Below, piece by piece: positions 52,361 to 61,089 of a DNA stretch of 64,000 nucleotides; position 1 is the first letter of the stretch, and each line of letters opens with the position of its first letter. The DNA comes from Mycolicibacterium sphagni (GTDB lineage Bacteria; Actinomycetota; Actinomycetes; Mycobacteriales; Mycobacteriaceae). Location of the stretch: assembly GCF_013337765.1 (NCBI RefSeq), contig NZ_VBSB01000022.1:21330-85329 (forward strand), read 5' to 3'. The position numbers and the translations under genes were made by a program. The notes below the pieces were generated by a model. It had not been told where the DNA came from and did no database searches. It saw only the letters and a list, made by a program, of their open reading frames with translations.

Positions 52361-53377
52361 TTACGCGGCGCTCACGACATGCCGGCGCTGCGGCTCGCTG
52401 CGGTAGCGGCTCGGCGGTCCGTCGATTCGGCAGATCCGCCAGATGAGCTTGGCGAGCGGGTTCATCAGCCCGGTGTCGGTGGCGAGCATGCGGACATCGC
52501 CGAACATGTCGCGCAACATCTGTCGCGACTGCGGAGACTTGAAGAAAATCTCCTTGCGCACCGAGCGCGGGATGTCGAACTCCTTCCAGAACGCCTTCGG
52601 CGGAACGATGATGGCCGAGCACAGCACGCGCATCACCACCGGCACGAAGAGCGACAGCCAGAACCGCTTGCGCCGCGGCAGGTGCGGCACCCGCTTGCGC
52701 AGGTACTCGTGCGCGAACGATATGTGCCGGGCCTCCTCGGCGACGTGGATGGCCATCACCCGTTCCATGATCGGGTGTAGCGACTTGCCTTCGCGCAGAA
52801 CGTTTTTCTGCGTGTGGTCGATGGGCTCTTCGCCGGCGAGGATGCCGAACCAGAACGGGATCGGCAGCGGCCCCGCGACAAGCGGAATCGCCGGCTGAAC
52901 CCACTTCAGCAACCGAGGCATGCCCGGCACATCGGCGCCGATGTGGTTCACCATCTCCTGGAACATCATGGTGTGGTTGCACTCTTCTACCGCCTCGTGC
53001 AGGCAGTACCGGTACTCCGGTGAGCCGTTCGGCGTCCAGAAGGCGTACTCCATCAATCCTCGGATGAGGATCGACTCGAAGTGCAAGCCGACCTTGGCGA
53101 CGTTGGATTGCCGCCACATGCCGATCTCGATCTGCCGCTCTTTGGGCTGCGACTGATACCAGGGGTGCTGTCCGATCGGGTCGGTCGCCGGCAGTATCCA
53201 GCGCTCGTCGTTCGGAACCACGGCGAACTCGGGCGAGTTCCAGTCGATGTCGGTGTAGGGGTTGAAGTTGCGCCGCACCGAGCCTTCCGACAACGTCATC
53301 AGCTTCTCGACATAAGCGATGTCGTCCTGCACGTCCATGTTGCGACGCCAGCGCCGGATGGTTTTGGTTCTCGCCAT
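52361..53377 (-). CDS. AurF-like diiron oxygenase (Rv0885 type)
   Basis: 338 residues, Rv0885-like (340). Diiron ligands appear as EEC-NH (CLHEAVEECNHTMMFQE) and EEARH (HVAEEARHISFAHE), the pattern of AurF-type arylamine N-oxygenases. Two hydrophobic stretches (about 165-190 and 260-280) may be buried helices. Start ATG at 53377 with GAGGAG ribosome site; the very long open frame upstream is discarded. FprB, 10 bp downstream in the same direction, could supply electrons. The substrate is unknown. Confidence 0.83.
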   Translation of the reverse strand: MARTKTIRRWRRNMDVQDDIAYVEKLMTLSEGSVRRNFNPYTDIDWNSPEFAVVPNDERWILPATDPIGQHPWYQSQPKERQIEIGMWRQSNVAKVGLHFESILIRGLMEYAFWTPNGSPEYRYCLHEAVEECNHTMMFQEMVNHIGADVPGMPRLLKWVQPAIPLVAGPLPIPFWFGILAGEEPIDHTQKNVLREGKSLHPIMERVMAIHVAEEARHISFAHEYLRKRVPHLPRRKRFWLSLFVPVVMRVLCSAIIVPPKAFWKEFDIPRSVRKEIFFKSPQSRQMLRDMFGDVRMLATDTGLMNPLAKLIWRICRIDGPPSRYRSEPQRRHVVSAA

Positions 53378-53508
53378 GACAGTCTCCTCAGAGAGGTTTA
53401 CATTCGGGCGGGTGTTGTCCACACAGTACCGCCGGTATCGCATACTTGTCCATACCCGTTTTCGGGTTTGCTGAACGCCTCGGTGTGAAATCCGCTCGCG
53501 CGGACTTC

Positions 53509-53514
53509 TAGGCT
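53509..53514 (+). promoter_or_regulatory. Candidate -10 (TAGGCT) for leaderless serC mRNA
   Basis: TANNNT hexamer 7 nt before the ATG at 53522. It favours that ATG over the in-frame GTG at 53516. Confidence 0.42.
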
Positions 53515-53521
53515 TGTGGGC

Positions 53522-54634
53522 ATGGCTGATCTCGTGATCCCCGAATCCCTGAAGCCCGCCGACGGCCGCTTCGGCTGCGGCCCCTCGAAGGTGCGCCCCG
53601 AGCAGATACAGGCGCTGAGCGACTCGGCCGCGTTGTTCGGCACCTCGCACCGGCAGGCGCCGGTGAAAAACCTGGTCGGGCGGGTCCGCGACGGCCTGCG
53701 CGAATTCTTCTCGCTGCCCGACGGCTACGAGGTGATCCTGGGCAACGGCGGCGCGACCGCGTTCTGGGACGCCGCCGCATTCGGCCTGATCGACAAGCGC
53801 TCGCTGCACCTCACCTATGGCGAGTTCTCCTCGAAGTTCGCCTCTGCCGCCACGGCCAACCCGTTCATCGACGACCCGATCGTCATCAAGGCCGACGCCG
53901 GCAGCGCCCCGGAGCCGCAGTCCGACCCGTCGGTCGACGTCATCGCCTGGGCACACAACGAGACCTCGACCGGCGTCGCCGTACCGGTGCGCCGCCCGGC
54001 AGACTCCGGGAACGCCCTGATCCTCATCGACGCCACCTCGGGAGCCGGCGGCCTGCCCGTCGACGTCAACGACGTCGACGCCTATTACTTCGCGCCGCAG
54101 AAGAACTTCGCCAGCGACGGCGGGCTGTGGCTGGCGGTCGTCTCCCCCGCCGCGCTGGCCCGCATCGAGTCCATCGCCGCCGCCGGCCGCTGGGTGCCCG
54201 ACTTCCTGTCGCTGCCGATCGCGGTCGACAACAGCCTGAAGAATCAGACGTACAACACCCCCGCGATCGGCACCCTGGTGCTGATGGCCGAGCAGGTCGA
54301 CTGGCTCAACGGCAACGGCGGACTGGACTGGGCGGTCAAGCGCACCGCCGACTCGTCGCAGCGGCTGTACTCCTGGGCCGAGGCATCCTCGTTCGCCACC
54401 CCGTTCGTCACCGATCCCGCCCTGCGCTCGCAGGTGGTGGGGACCATCGACTTCGACGATGCAGTCGATGCCGCGGCGGTGGCCAAGGTGCTGCGGGCCA
54501 ACGGCATCGTCGACACCGAGCCGTACCGGAAACTGGGCCGCAACCAGCTGCGTATCGCGATGTTCCCGGCGATCGAGCCCGATGATGTCTCGGCGCTGAC
54601 GCAGTGCGTCGACTGGGTTGTGGAACGCCTGTAA
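53522..54634 (+). CDS. serC: Phosphoserine aminotransferase SerC
   Basis: 370 residues, orthologue of Rv0884c. PLP-binding features: GNGGATAFWDAAAF, AWAHNETSTG, DATSGAGG, and the Lys in APQKNFASDGG. It converts 3-phosphohydroxypyruvate and glutamate to phosphoserine in serine (and B6) synthesis. It starts at the ATG at 53522 (MADLVIPES), with a leaderless-type promoter. sepH follows after 71 bp. Confidence 0.95.
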   Translation: MADLVIPESLKPADGRFGCGPSKVRPEQIQALSDSAALFGTSHRQAPVKNLVGRVRDGLREFFSLPDGYEVILGNGGATAFWDAAAFGLIDKRSLHLTYGEFSSKFASAATANPFIDDPIVIKADAGSAPEPQSDPSVDVIAWAHNETSTGVAVPVRRPADSGNALILIDATSGAGGLPVDVNDVDAYYFAPQKNFASDGGLWLAVVSPAALARIESIAAAGRWVPDFLSLPIAVDNSLKNQTYNTPAIGTLVLMAEQVDWLNGNGGLDWAVKRTADSSQRLYSWAEASSFATPFVTDPALRSQVVGTIDFDDAVDAAAVAKVLRANGIVDTEPYRKLGRNQLRIAMFPAIEPDDVSALTQCVDWVVERL

Positions 54635-54705
54635 GAAAGCTCGGCGTGTCCTAACCGTTATATTCCGTCGCCTGGGTTAAATTCCGGACGGAGAAGGAGG
54701 TCGAC

Positions 54706-55500
54706 ATGCGAGAACTCAGGGTGATCGGACTCGATGTCGACGGCAGGCAGATCATCTGTGAAGGTCCCGACCCGGCCGACAAGTTCACCCTGCAGGTCGA
54801 CGATCGACTGCGCGCCGCCGTTCGGGGCGACCGGTCGCTGGGCCAGACCCTGAGGGACAAAGAGGGCAAAGGCGTGTTGCGACCCAGGGACATTCAGGCA
54901 CGCATCCGAGCGGGTGCGTCCGTCGAGCAAGTTGCCCAATCATCCGGCATGGACATCAGCAAGGTCGAGCGCTTCGCCCACCCGGTGCTTCTTGAGCGCG
55001 CGCGGGCGGCCGAGCTGGCCTCTGCCGCGCACCCGGTGCTCGCCGACGGGCCGGCCGTGGCATCGCTGCAGGAGTCGATCACCAGAGCCCTGGTGGCTCG
55101 CGGCCTCAACCCCGAGGCGACCGAGTGGGATGCGTGGCGCGGCGAGGACGGCCGCTGGGTTGTGCAGATGGCCTGGCAGGCCGGGCTGTCCGACAACGTC
55201 GCCCACTTCCGCTTCAGCCCGGGTGCGCACGGCGGCACGGTCGCGGCCCTCGACGACGCCGCCAGCGAATTGATCGACCCCGGGTTCGAACGCCCGGTGC
55301 TGCGACCGGTGGCCCCCGTCGCGCAGCTGGCTCTCGAGGAGACCCCGGCCCCGGCACCCGCCCCGGTCGAGGAGACGCCGGCCCCCGCGCCTACTCCCGC
55401 TCAGACTCCGGCCCCCCGCGCCAGGCGCGCCAAGGCCAGGCCCGCGGTGCCCGGCTGGGAGGACGTCCTGCTGGGCGTGCGGTCCAGCGGCGAACGCTGA
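54706..55500 (+). CDS. sepH: Septation protein SepH
   Basis: 264 residues, orthologue of Rv0883c. N-terminal DUF3071/SepH domain (MRELRVIGLDVDGRQIICEGPD) with a helix-turn-helix-like segment RPRDIQARIRAGASVEQVAQSSGMDISKVERFAHPVL. A Pro/Ala/Glu-rich linker (TPAPAPAPVEETPAPAPTP) precedes a short C-terminal conserved tail (RARRAKARPAVPGWEDVLLG). In Streptomyces and M. smegmatis, SepH binds FtsZ and stimulates filament assembly. A strong GAGAAGGAGG ribosome site precedes the ATG. Confidence 0.93.
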   Translation: MRELRVIGLDVDGRQIICEGPDPADKFTLQVDDRLRAAVRGDRSLGQTLRDKEGKGVLRPRDIQARIRAGASVEQVAQSSGMDISKVERFAHPVLLERARAAELASAAHPVLADGPAVASLQESITRALVARGLNPEATEWDAWRGEDGRWVVQMAWQAGLSDNVAHFRFSPGAHGGTVAALDDAASELIDPGFERPVLRPVAPVAQLALEETPAPAPAPVEETPAPAPTPAQTPAPRARRAKARPAVPGWEDVLLGVRSSGER

Positions 55501-55506
55501 TCGGAA

Positions 55507-55779
55507 CTACTGCGCCAGGGTTAACGCCAGCAGCGTGACCCAGCCTCCGGCGACGCCGATACCGGCACCGAGGACGAACCAGCGCCGTACCGGGATCTGC
55601 CGCCAACCCCACAGCGTGGGCGCCAGCCCGCCGACGGCGATCAGGTTGAGCGCGATCGCGACCAGCGGATGCACCCGGATCATGCCCATGCTCAGCACCA
55701 CGACGGCGGCGCCGGTGATGGCGGCGACGAATGCCGACACGGTCAGACCGGTCCCCCACGGCGTCGACTGATCGTTCAC
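55507..55779 (-). CDS. DUF2537 membrane protein (Rv0882 type)
   Basis: 90 residues with three hydrophobic helices: GLTVSAFVAAITGAAVVVLSM, LVAIALNLIAVGGLAPTLWGW and FVLGAGIGVAGGWVTLLALTLA. It corresponds to Rv0882 in place and length (94). No motifs of enzymes or transporters. Start ATG at 55779 overlaps the upstream methyltransferase stop by 4 bases. Confidence 0.83.
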   Translation of the reverse strand: MNDQSTPWGTGLTVSAFVAAITGAAVVVLSMGMIRVHPLVAIALNLIAVGGLAPTLWGWRQIPVRRWFVLGAGIGVAGGWVTLLALTLAQ

Positions 55780-56648
55780 GGGTCTCCATCTCCTGCCGGG
55801 TCGCTTCGCTCCTGCCCACCGAACCTAACGCGTTCGTAGAACGCCAGCGCCGCAGCGGTGGCGACGTTCAGCGAATCCGTACCCCGCGACATCGGGATAC
55901 GGACCCGAACATCGCTGGCCCGCATCACCGTCTCGGTCAGTCCCGGCCCCTCCGCACCGACCAGCACCGCGACCTTCTGATCGGCCAGCCCGGTCATCGC
56001 ATCGGCCAGCGTCTGTGCCGCCGGATCGGGCGTCATGGCCAGCAGCCGGAACCCGCGCTCGCGCAGCTCACCGAGGTCGGCAGGCCACTGCTGCGCCCGG
56101 GCGAACGGCACCAGCAGCGCATGTCCCATCGACACCCGCACCGCGCGTCGATACAACGGGTCGGCACAACCGGTGCCGAAGATCACCGCGTCCACGCCGA
56201 GCCCCGCCGCGTTGCGGAAGATCGACCCGAGGTTCTCGTGATCGTTGACGCCCTCCAGAACCGCGACCGTACGCGCGCCGTCGAGCACCTCGGCCGGCGT
56301 GAGCTCGGGCGGCCGCCGCGCCGCGCCGAGCACACCACGATTGAGGTGGAAACCGACCACCTCGGCCATCACCTCGGCCGAGGCGCGATAGAACGGGGCG
56401 CGTACCCCGGTCAGATCGTCGGCCAGTTCAGCGAGGCGGCGGTCGGTGCCCAGGAAAGCGTGCGGGGTGAACCGCGACGCGATCATGCGCTGGGCCACCA
56501 GCACGCCCTCGGCGATCACCAGCCCTTTGCCGCTGGGCAGATCGGGCCGGCGGTCGACACTGTTGAGGTCGCGGAAGTCGTCGACGCGCGGATCACCGGG
56601 GTCGGTGATGTCGACAACGTCGAGCGCCCGAAAAGCCTTGTCGCTCAC
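55776..56648 (-). CDS. SpoU/TrmH-family RNA methyltransferase (Rv0881 type)
   Basis: 290 residues, orthologue of Rv0881. SpoU (SPOUT) knot motifs: ARTVAVLEGVNDHENLGSIFRNAAGLGVDAVIF, VLVGAEGPGLTETVM and IPMSRGTDSLNVATAAALAFYE. It should 2'-O-methylate a ribose in tRNA or rRNA using SAM; the target is unknown. GTG start at 56648 overlaps the upstream MarR stop (GTGA). The longer frame would add a spurious Arg-rich tail. Confidence 0.9.
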   Translation of the reverse strand: MSDKAFRALDVVDITDPGDPRVDDFRDLNSVDRRPDLPSGKGLVIAEGVLVAQRMIASRFTPHAFLGTDRRLAELADDLTGVRAPFYRASAEVMAEVVGFHLNRGVLGAARRPPELTPAEVLDGARTVAVLEGVNDHENLGSIFRNAAGLGVDAVIFGTGCADPLYRRAVRVSMGHALLVPFARAQQWPADLGELRERGFRLLAMTPDPAAQTLADAMTGLADQKVAVLVGAEGPGLTETVMRASDVRVRIPMSRGTDSLNVATAAALAFYERVRFGGQERSDPAGDGDP

Positions 56649-57076
56649 GCGTCTTCGTCGACGAGCACGGTCATCAGGTCTGCGGCGCGCAGCAGGACGT
56701 CGCGATCCTCGCTGTCCAGGGTCGCCAGCCGGCCGCGCAGCCACTCCTGGCTGGCCTGACGCTCGCTGTCGACCAGTCCCGCTCCGGCCTCGGACACCGC
56801 CACCAGCACCTGGCGGCCGTCGGCGGGATGCGACGTGCGCACCACCAGACCAAGGTCGACCAGTGAGGCGATCACCCGTGTCATCGACGGCGGCCGCACC
56901 CGCTCCTTGACGGCCAGCGCACCGGGCGTCATCGCCCCGTCTTTGGCCAGGGTGGCAAGAGCGGACAATTGCGAAAGGGTGACCGATGACTCGGGCCGGC
57001 GGAACCGCAACTGGCGCGCCAGCCGCATGACAGCCAGCGACAGATCACTGGCAAGCCGCAGGTCACCGTCCAACAC
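56645..57076 (-). CDS. MarR-family regulator (Rv0880 orthologue)
   Basis: 143 residues, same as Rv0880. Winged helix: VTLSQLSALATLAKDGAMTPGALAVKERVRPPSMTRVIASLVDLGLVVRTSHPADGRQVLVAVSEAG, flanked by dimerisation helices. The GTG at 57076 (VLDGDLRLASD) aligns with the Rv0880 N-terminus. It is followed by the Rv0881-like and Rv0882-like genes in one overlapping run. Confidence 0.9.
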   Translation of the reverse strand: MLDGDLRLASDLSLAVMRLARQLRFRRPESSVTLSQLSALATLAKDGAMTPGALAVKERVRPPSMTRVIASLVDLGLVVRTSHPADGRQVLVAVSEAGAGLVDSERQASQEWLRGRLATLDSEDRDVLLRAADLMTVLVDEDA

Positions 57077-57084
57077 AATCGCAA

Positions 57085-57090
57085 ACAGTA
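57085..57090 (-). promoter_or_regulatory. Candidate -10 (TACTGT) for leaderless MarR mRNA
   Basis: On the minus strand, TACTGT (57090 to 57085) lies 8 nt before the GTG at 57076; no Shine-Dalgarno sequence is visible. Confidence 0.38.
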
Positions 57091-57164
57091 CGACACAACA
57101 ACACTCGACCAACGATGAACCGGGCAACTGGCGAGGTGCTGAGCGGACCGCCCACTCGATCGGT

Positions 57165-57170
57165 TACTTT
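57165..57170 (+). promoter_or_regulatory. Candidate -10 (TACTTT) for leaderless Rv0879c-type mRNA
   Basis: TANNNT hexamer 8 nt before the ATG at 57179; no ribosome site in between. Confidence 0.38.
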
Positions 57171-57178
57171 GGACGACA

Positions 57179-57469
57179 ATGCCTTCCGACCAGCGCGAGC
57201 CCAGCCCGTCACCGATGGCCGAACCCGAGCCGCCGGCGTTGCCTGCGGCACTGCTGGATCCGTGGCCGGTGATCGTCGCCGGCGCCGTGCTGTGGGCGCT
57301 GGCCACCATCGCGGCGTTCACCGTCGGAGCCCTCGAATCGTGGCGCCCCATCGCGATTGCGGGGCTGGGCACCGGAGTTGTCGGCACGTCGATATTCGTG
57401 TGGCAGCGCACCGCGGCCCGGCGCGGTGCGCGGGGCGCGCAGACCGGCCTCGAACCGCCCGCACGGTAA
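57179..57469 (+). CDS. DUF2530 membrane protein (Rv0879c type)
   Basis: 96 residues. N-terminal proline-rich segment, then two hydrophobic helices (PWPVIVAGAVLWALATIAAFTVGA and PIAIAGLGTGVVGTSIFVW) and an Arg-rich end. It corresponds to Rv0879c (91). Function unknown. Transcribed with the SRPBCC gene 22 bp downstream. Confidence 0.82.
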   Translation: MPSDQREPSPSPMAEPEPPALPAALLDPWPVIVAGAVLWALATIAAFTVGALESWRPIAIAGLGTGVVGTSIFVWQRTAARRGARGAQTGLEPPAR

Positions 57470-57491
57470 TCGGACAACACGAGGAGAAGTG

Positions 57492-57944
57492 ATGGCAGCG
57501 CCGCTATTACAAGCAGAGATCGACATCAACGCTCCGGTCAGCAGGGTGTGGTCGCTGATCTCGGATCTGGGCAACATGCCCAAGTGGAGCCCGCAGTGCC
57601 GGCTGATGAAGCCACTCGGCGAGGTCCGTCCTGGCACTCGCACCTTCAACGTGAACCGGCGCAACAACCTGTTCTGGCCGACGACCTCGACGATCACCGA
57701 GCTGATCCCGGAGCGCAAGGTGGCATTCCGGGTGAACGCCAACAACACCGTCTGGTGCTACGAGCTCGAGGCGACCGCCACCGGCACCCGCGTCGTCGAG
57801 ACCCGGCACGCCGAGAACGGCGTCAAGGCCGTCTCGACCATGACGGTCAATGCCGTGATGGGTGGGGTGCCGGGCTTCGAGAAGGAACTCGTCGAAGGTA
57901 TGAACACCTCGCTGGCGCGCATCAAGGCCGCCGCCGAAGGCTAA
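57492..57944 (+). CDS. SRPBCC (START-like) family protein
   Basis: 150 residues. SRPBCC start: LLQAEIDINAPVSRVWSLISDLGNMPKWSPQCRLMKPLG, with an amphipathic C-terminal helix VPGFEKELVEGMNTSLARIKAAAE. It is distinct from the Rv0910-like SRPBCC gene at 9582. A GAGGAGAAG ribosome site precedes the ATG. It overlaps the convergent Rv0877-type gene by 4 bases. Ligand unknown. The M. tuberculosis PPE13 gene (Rv0878c) that lies here is absent. Confidence 0.83.
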   Translation: MAAPLLQAEIDINAPVSRVWSLISDLGNMPKWSPQCRLMKPLGEVRPGTRTFNVNRRNNLFWPTTSTITELIPERKVAFRVNANNTVWCYELEATATGTRVVETRHAENGVKAVSTMTVNAVMGGVPGFEKELVEGMNTSLARIKAAAEG

Positions 57945-58813
57945 GCCGGTTCGACCGTCTCGGGGCTCGCGACGTCTTCGGAACTCTCGTCCGGCTCGGG
58001 GCTCTGGACCGGCTCGGAGCTCTCGGCAACCGCCGGGACCTCGATGACCTCCAGCACGCCGTCGTCATAGGGGTCGTACAACGGCGATCCGCTGCCCGGA
58101 GCCGGCGGGGTATCCGAATGCGCGCCGCAGCCGTACTCGAAATCGACGACCTGTGCGTCGGCAGACATCTCGTTGCAGCACACCCCGAACATGGCGCCGA
58201 GCCCACCGGCGAGCGGAACCATGAATCCGCAATCGCGGCACACCCGCTTGGTCCCGCGAGCCATCGGTGCACCGGGACCGTGGTCGCCGTCGTGCCAGCG
58301 CTGCGCGGTCTCGTCGCGGCCGAGGGCGCTGAGCACCTGGCGGCGGCCGAACCCGATTTCGTAAGCGACGTCGTCGATCGCGGGATCACCGGTCGCGGTG
58401 TATCCCGGAGCCAGCCGCAGATCATCCTTCAGCGGCGCGAGCAGGTCACCCGGGCCCAGGTCGCCCGGCTTGACGCGCTCCTCCCAGGGCACCCAGGCCG
58501 GGGCCAGGAGTGCCGTCGGGCCAGGCACCAGTACGACTTCACTGACCGTCGCGTGATCGGCGCCGGGGCAGGCCACCACCACTGCCCACTGCCAGCCCTG
58601 ATAGCCGGGCATCTTCGCCAGGAAGCGGTGGGTTGCCGCGGACTCGTCCTCGAAGCTGACGCCGAGGTACTCGCCCACCGTGTCGCCGCTGAACTCCACG
58701 ATCGCCTGGCGTGCCAGGTCGACGGCACCGCTCAGTACGGCGGCAGCCGCTTCTGACGGTGCGCCGTGGTGGGCGGGAGCCGTGGGTTCTGCAGAGTCGA
58801 TCGAGCTGTCCAT
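57941..58813 (-). CDS. DUF3027 protein (Rv0877 type)
   Basis: 290 residues, orthologue of Rv0877 (262) with a longer acidic C-terminus. It holds a conserved core AVDLARQAIVEFSGDTVGEYLGVSFEDESAATHRFLAKMPGYQGWQWAVVVA (about 30-90), and a CRDCGFMVPLAGGLGAMFGVCCN cysteine pair set (about 190-215) that may bind zinc. The last 50 residues are Glu/Pro/Ser-rich. Function unknown. It is divergent from the MFS-like gene. Confidence 0.85.
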   Translation of the reverse strand: MDSSIDSAEPTAPAHHGAPSEAAAAVLSGAVDLARQAIVEFSGDTVGEYLGVSFEDESAATHRFLAKMPGYQGWQWAVVVACPGADHATVSEVVLVPGPTALLAPAWVPWEERVKPGDLGPGDLLAPLKDDLRLAPGYTATGDPAIDDVAYEIGFGRRQVLSALGRDETAQRWHDGDHGPGAPMARGTKRVCRDCGFMVPLAGGLGAMFGVCCNEMSADAQVVDFEYGCGAHSDTPPAPGSGSPLYDPYDDGVLEVIEVPAVAESSEPVQSPEPDESSEDVASPETVEPA

Positions 58814-58900
58814 CGTCACCAATCTTGCCTCACGGCCCGTGTGTGCAGCCACACCGGTCACGTGCGCGCCGCACATGCCGCTATGGGGGACAATCGTGGC

Positions 58901-60601
58901 GTGTCTGGAAGCCGCCGTGACGAGCCCCGCGGGAATCCGGCTTTCGGGCCGGATCGCCGCACGCCGGCCGGCGCCCCGGACGAACACCCCGGCATGGCCA
59001 ACTACCCCAGCGACGGGGAGGGTCTCCGCCGGCCCGGCGCCACCCGGCGGTCCAATCCGATCCCCAGCGCCAACCGCTACCTGCCGCCGCTGGGCGATCA
59101 GGATCAGCGCACCGAGAACCTGTCCGGCCCACCGCCGGGCTCCCGTGGCGGTGCCGGAGGCGGTGCGGGCGAACGTGTCACGGTCACCCGTGCCGCGGCG
59201 ATGCGCAGCCGCGAGATGGGGTCGCGGATGTATTCGATGGTGCACCGGGCGGCCACGGCCGACGGCGCCGACAAGTCGGGCCTGACCGCACTCACCTGGC
59301 CGGTGGTCGCCAATTTCGCGGTCGACTCGGCCATGGCGGTGGCCCTGGCCAACACGTTGTTCTTCGCCGCCGCATCCGGGGAGAGCAAGAGCAAGGTCGC
59401 GCTGTACCTGCTCATCACGATCGCGCCGTTCGCGGTGATCGCCCCGCTCATCGGGCCCGCGCTGGACCGTGTGCAGCACGGCAGGCGCGCGGCGCTGGCG
59501 ATGTCGTTCATCCTGCGCGCCGGGCTGGGAATCGTGCTGATCATGAATTACGACGGCGCCAGCAACAACTACCCGTCGTGGGTGCTCTATCCCTGCGCGC
59601 TGGGAATGATGGTGCTGTCAAAGTCCTTCAGCGTGCTGCGCAGCGCGGTCACCCCACGAGTGATGCCACCGACGATCGACCTGGTCCGGGTGAACTCACG
59701 GCTGACGATGTTCGGCCTGATCGGCGGCACCATCGTCGGCGGCGGTATCGCCGCCGGGGCGGAGTACCTGCTCACCACGGTCTTCCAGCTGCCCGGCGCA
59801 TTGTTCGTCGTCGTCTTCATCGCCGTCGCCGGCGCCTCGTGGTCGATGCGGATCCCACGCTGGGTGGAGGTGACCGAAGGCGAGGTGCCGGCCACCCTGA
59901 CCTATCACGGCGACACCGGGCCGCTGCATAGGCACGATCACCAGCCGGCCACGAAGATGGGCGCGCGGCGACAGCCGTTGGGCCGCAACATCATCACCTC
60001 GCTGTGGGGCAACTGCACGATCAAGGCGATGGTCGGGTTCCTGTTCCTGTACCCGGCGTTCGTCGCCAAGTCGCACGACGCCAGCAGCTGGGAGCAGTTG
60101 GCCATGCTGGGTCTGATCGGCGCGGCGGCCGGCATCGGGAACTTCGCGGGCAACTTCACCGCGGCTCGGATGAAGCTGGGCCGGCCGGCGATGCTCGTCG
60201 CGCGCATGACGGTGGCGGTGACGGTGGTGGCCCTGGTGGCCGCCGTCACCGGCAGCCTGATCACCGTTGCGGTGGCCGCGCTGATCACCTCGGGCGCGAC
60301 CGCGATCGCCAAGGCGTCCCTGGATGCGTCGTTGCAGGACGACCTGCCCGAGGAATCGCGGGCATCGGCGTTTGGGCGTTCGGAGTCGGTGCTGCAGCTG
60401 GCCTGGGTGCTCGGCGGTGCGCTCGGCGTGCTGGTATCCACCCAACTGTGGGTGGGCTTCACCGCGATCAGCGCGATGCTTATCCTCGGTCTGGCGCAGA
60501 CCATCGTCAGCTATCGCGGCGATTCATTGATTCCCGGCTTCGGCGGTAACCGTCCGGTGCTGGCTGAACCGGAAGGGGCATCGGCGGTGACCAACCGGTG
60601 A
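58901..60601 (+). CDS. MFS-type membrane protein (Rv0876c type)
   Basis: About 566 residues, orthologue of Rv0876c (548). An N-terminal disordered, basic and Gly/Pro-rich cytoplasmic region of about 120 residues precedes roughly 11-12 hydrophobic segments. Motif-A-like GPALDRVQHGRRAALAM is present, and a charged central loop (YHGDTGPLHRHDHQPATKMGARRQ) contains a His-rich stretch. Substrate unknown. Start is probably GTG at 58901 with GGGGGA upstream; ATG at 58883 is an alternative. The gene couples to the DUF2771 gene by a 4-base overlap. Confidence 0.83.
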   Translation: MSGSRRDEPRGNPAFGPDRRTPAGAPDEHPGMANYPSDGEGLRRPGATRRSNPIPSANRYLPPLGDQDQRTENLSGPPPGSRGGAGGGAGERVTVTRAAAMRSREMGSRMYSMVHRAATADGADKSGLTALTWPVVANFAVDSAMAVALANTLFFAAASGESKSKVALYLLITIAPFAVIAPLIGPALDRVQHGRRAALAMSFILRAGLGIVLIMNYDGASNNYPSWVLYPCALGMMVLSKSFSVLRSAVTPRVMPPTIDLVRVNSRLTMFGLIGGTIVGGGIAAGAEYLLTTVFQLPGALFVVVFIAVAGASWSMRIPRWVEVTEGEVPATLTYHGDTGPLHRHDHQPATKMGARRQPLGRNIITSLWGNCTIKAMVGFLFLYPAFVAKSHDASSWEQLAMLGLIGAAAGIGNFAGNFTAARMKLGRPAMLVARMTVAVTVVALVAAVTGSLITVAVAALITSGATAIAKASLDASLQDDLPEESRASAFGRSESVLQLAWVLGGALGVLVSTQLWVGFTAISAMLILGLAQTIVSYRGDSLIPGFGGNRPVLAEPEGASAVTNR

Positions 60602-61089
60602 CAAGGTTGGTCCGCTGGCTCCTGGTGGTGTTCGTCGTGTTGGCGTCGATCGGCGCCGGCGTCGGCGCGTGGGCGCTGACCCGCGACACCGGATCGCGGC
60701 TGCCCGAGATCAGTGCCTATTCGCACGGGCAGTCCGTGCGGGTCGGGCCGTTCGTCTACTGCAACGTGGTGAACCTCAACGACTGCCAGAACCCGCAGAC
60801 TCAAGGCCAGTTGCCGGTCAACGAGCGTTATCCCGTGCAGCTGTCGGTGCCGACCTCCATCGGGCGGGCGCCGTGGCGGCTGCTGCGGGTCTACGAAGAC
60901 GAGCGCAACTCGACCACCACCATCCACCGGCCCAATACCGAACTGGCCGTGACGATTCCGACGGTCGACCCACAACGCGGCAAGCTCACCGGGGTGGTCG
61001 TGCAGCTGCTCACCTTGGTGCAAGGCCAAGACGGCGAGCTGCGCGACGCTCCGCACGCGGAGTGGTCGGTACGCCTGGTCTGGCCCTAG
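60598..61089 (+). CDS. DUF2771 secreted/anchored protein (Rv0875c type)
   Basis: 163 residues. N-terminal membrane anchor or uncleaved signal VRWLLVVFVVLASIGAGVGAWAL, then an extracytoplasmic domain with two cysteines (CNVVNLNDC), likely a disulphide, and a beta-rich core. It corresponds to Rv0875c. GTG start at 60598 overlaps the MFS gene stop. Function unknown, presumably linked to the upstream transporter. Convergent with the dehalogenase-like gene (4-base overlap). Confidence 0.82.
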   Translation: MTRLVRWLLVVFVVLASIGAGVGAWALTRDTGSRLPEISAYSHGQSVRVGPFVYCNVVNLNDCQNPQTQGQLPVNERYPVQLSVPTSIGRAPWRLLRVYEDERNSTTTIHRPNTELAVTIPTVDPQRGKLTGVVVQLLTLVQGQDGELRDAPHAEWSVRLVWP

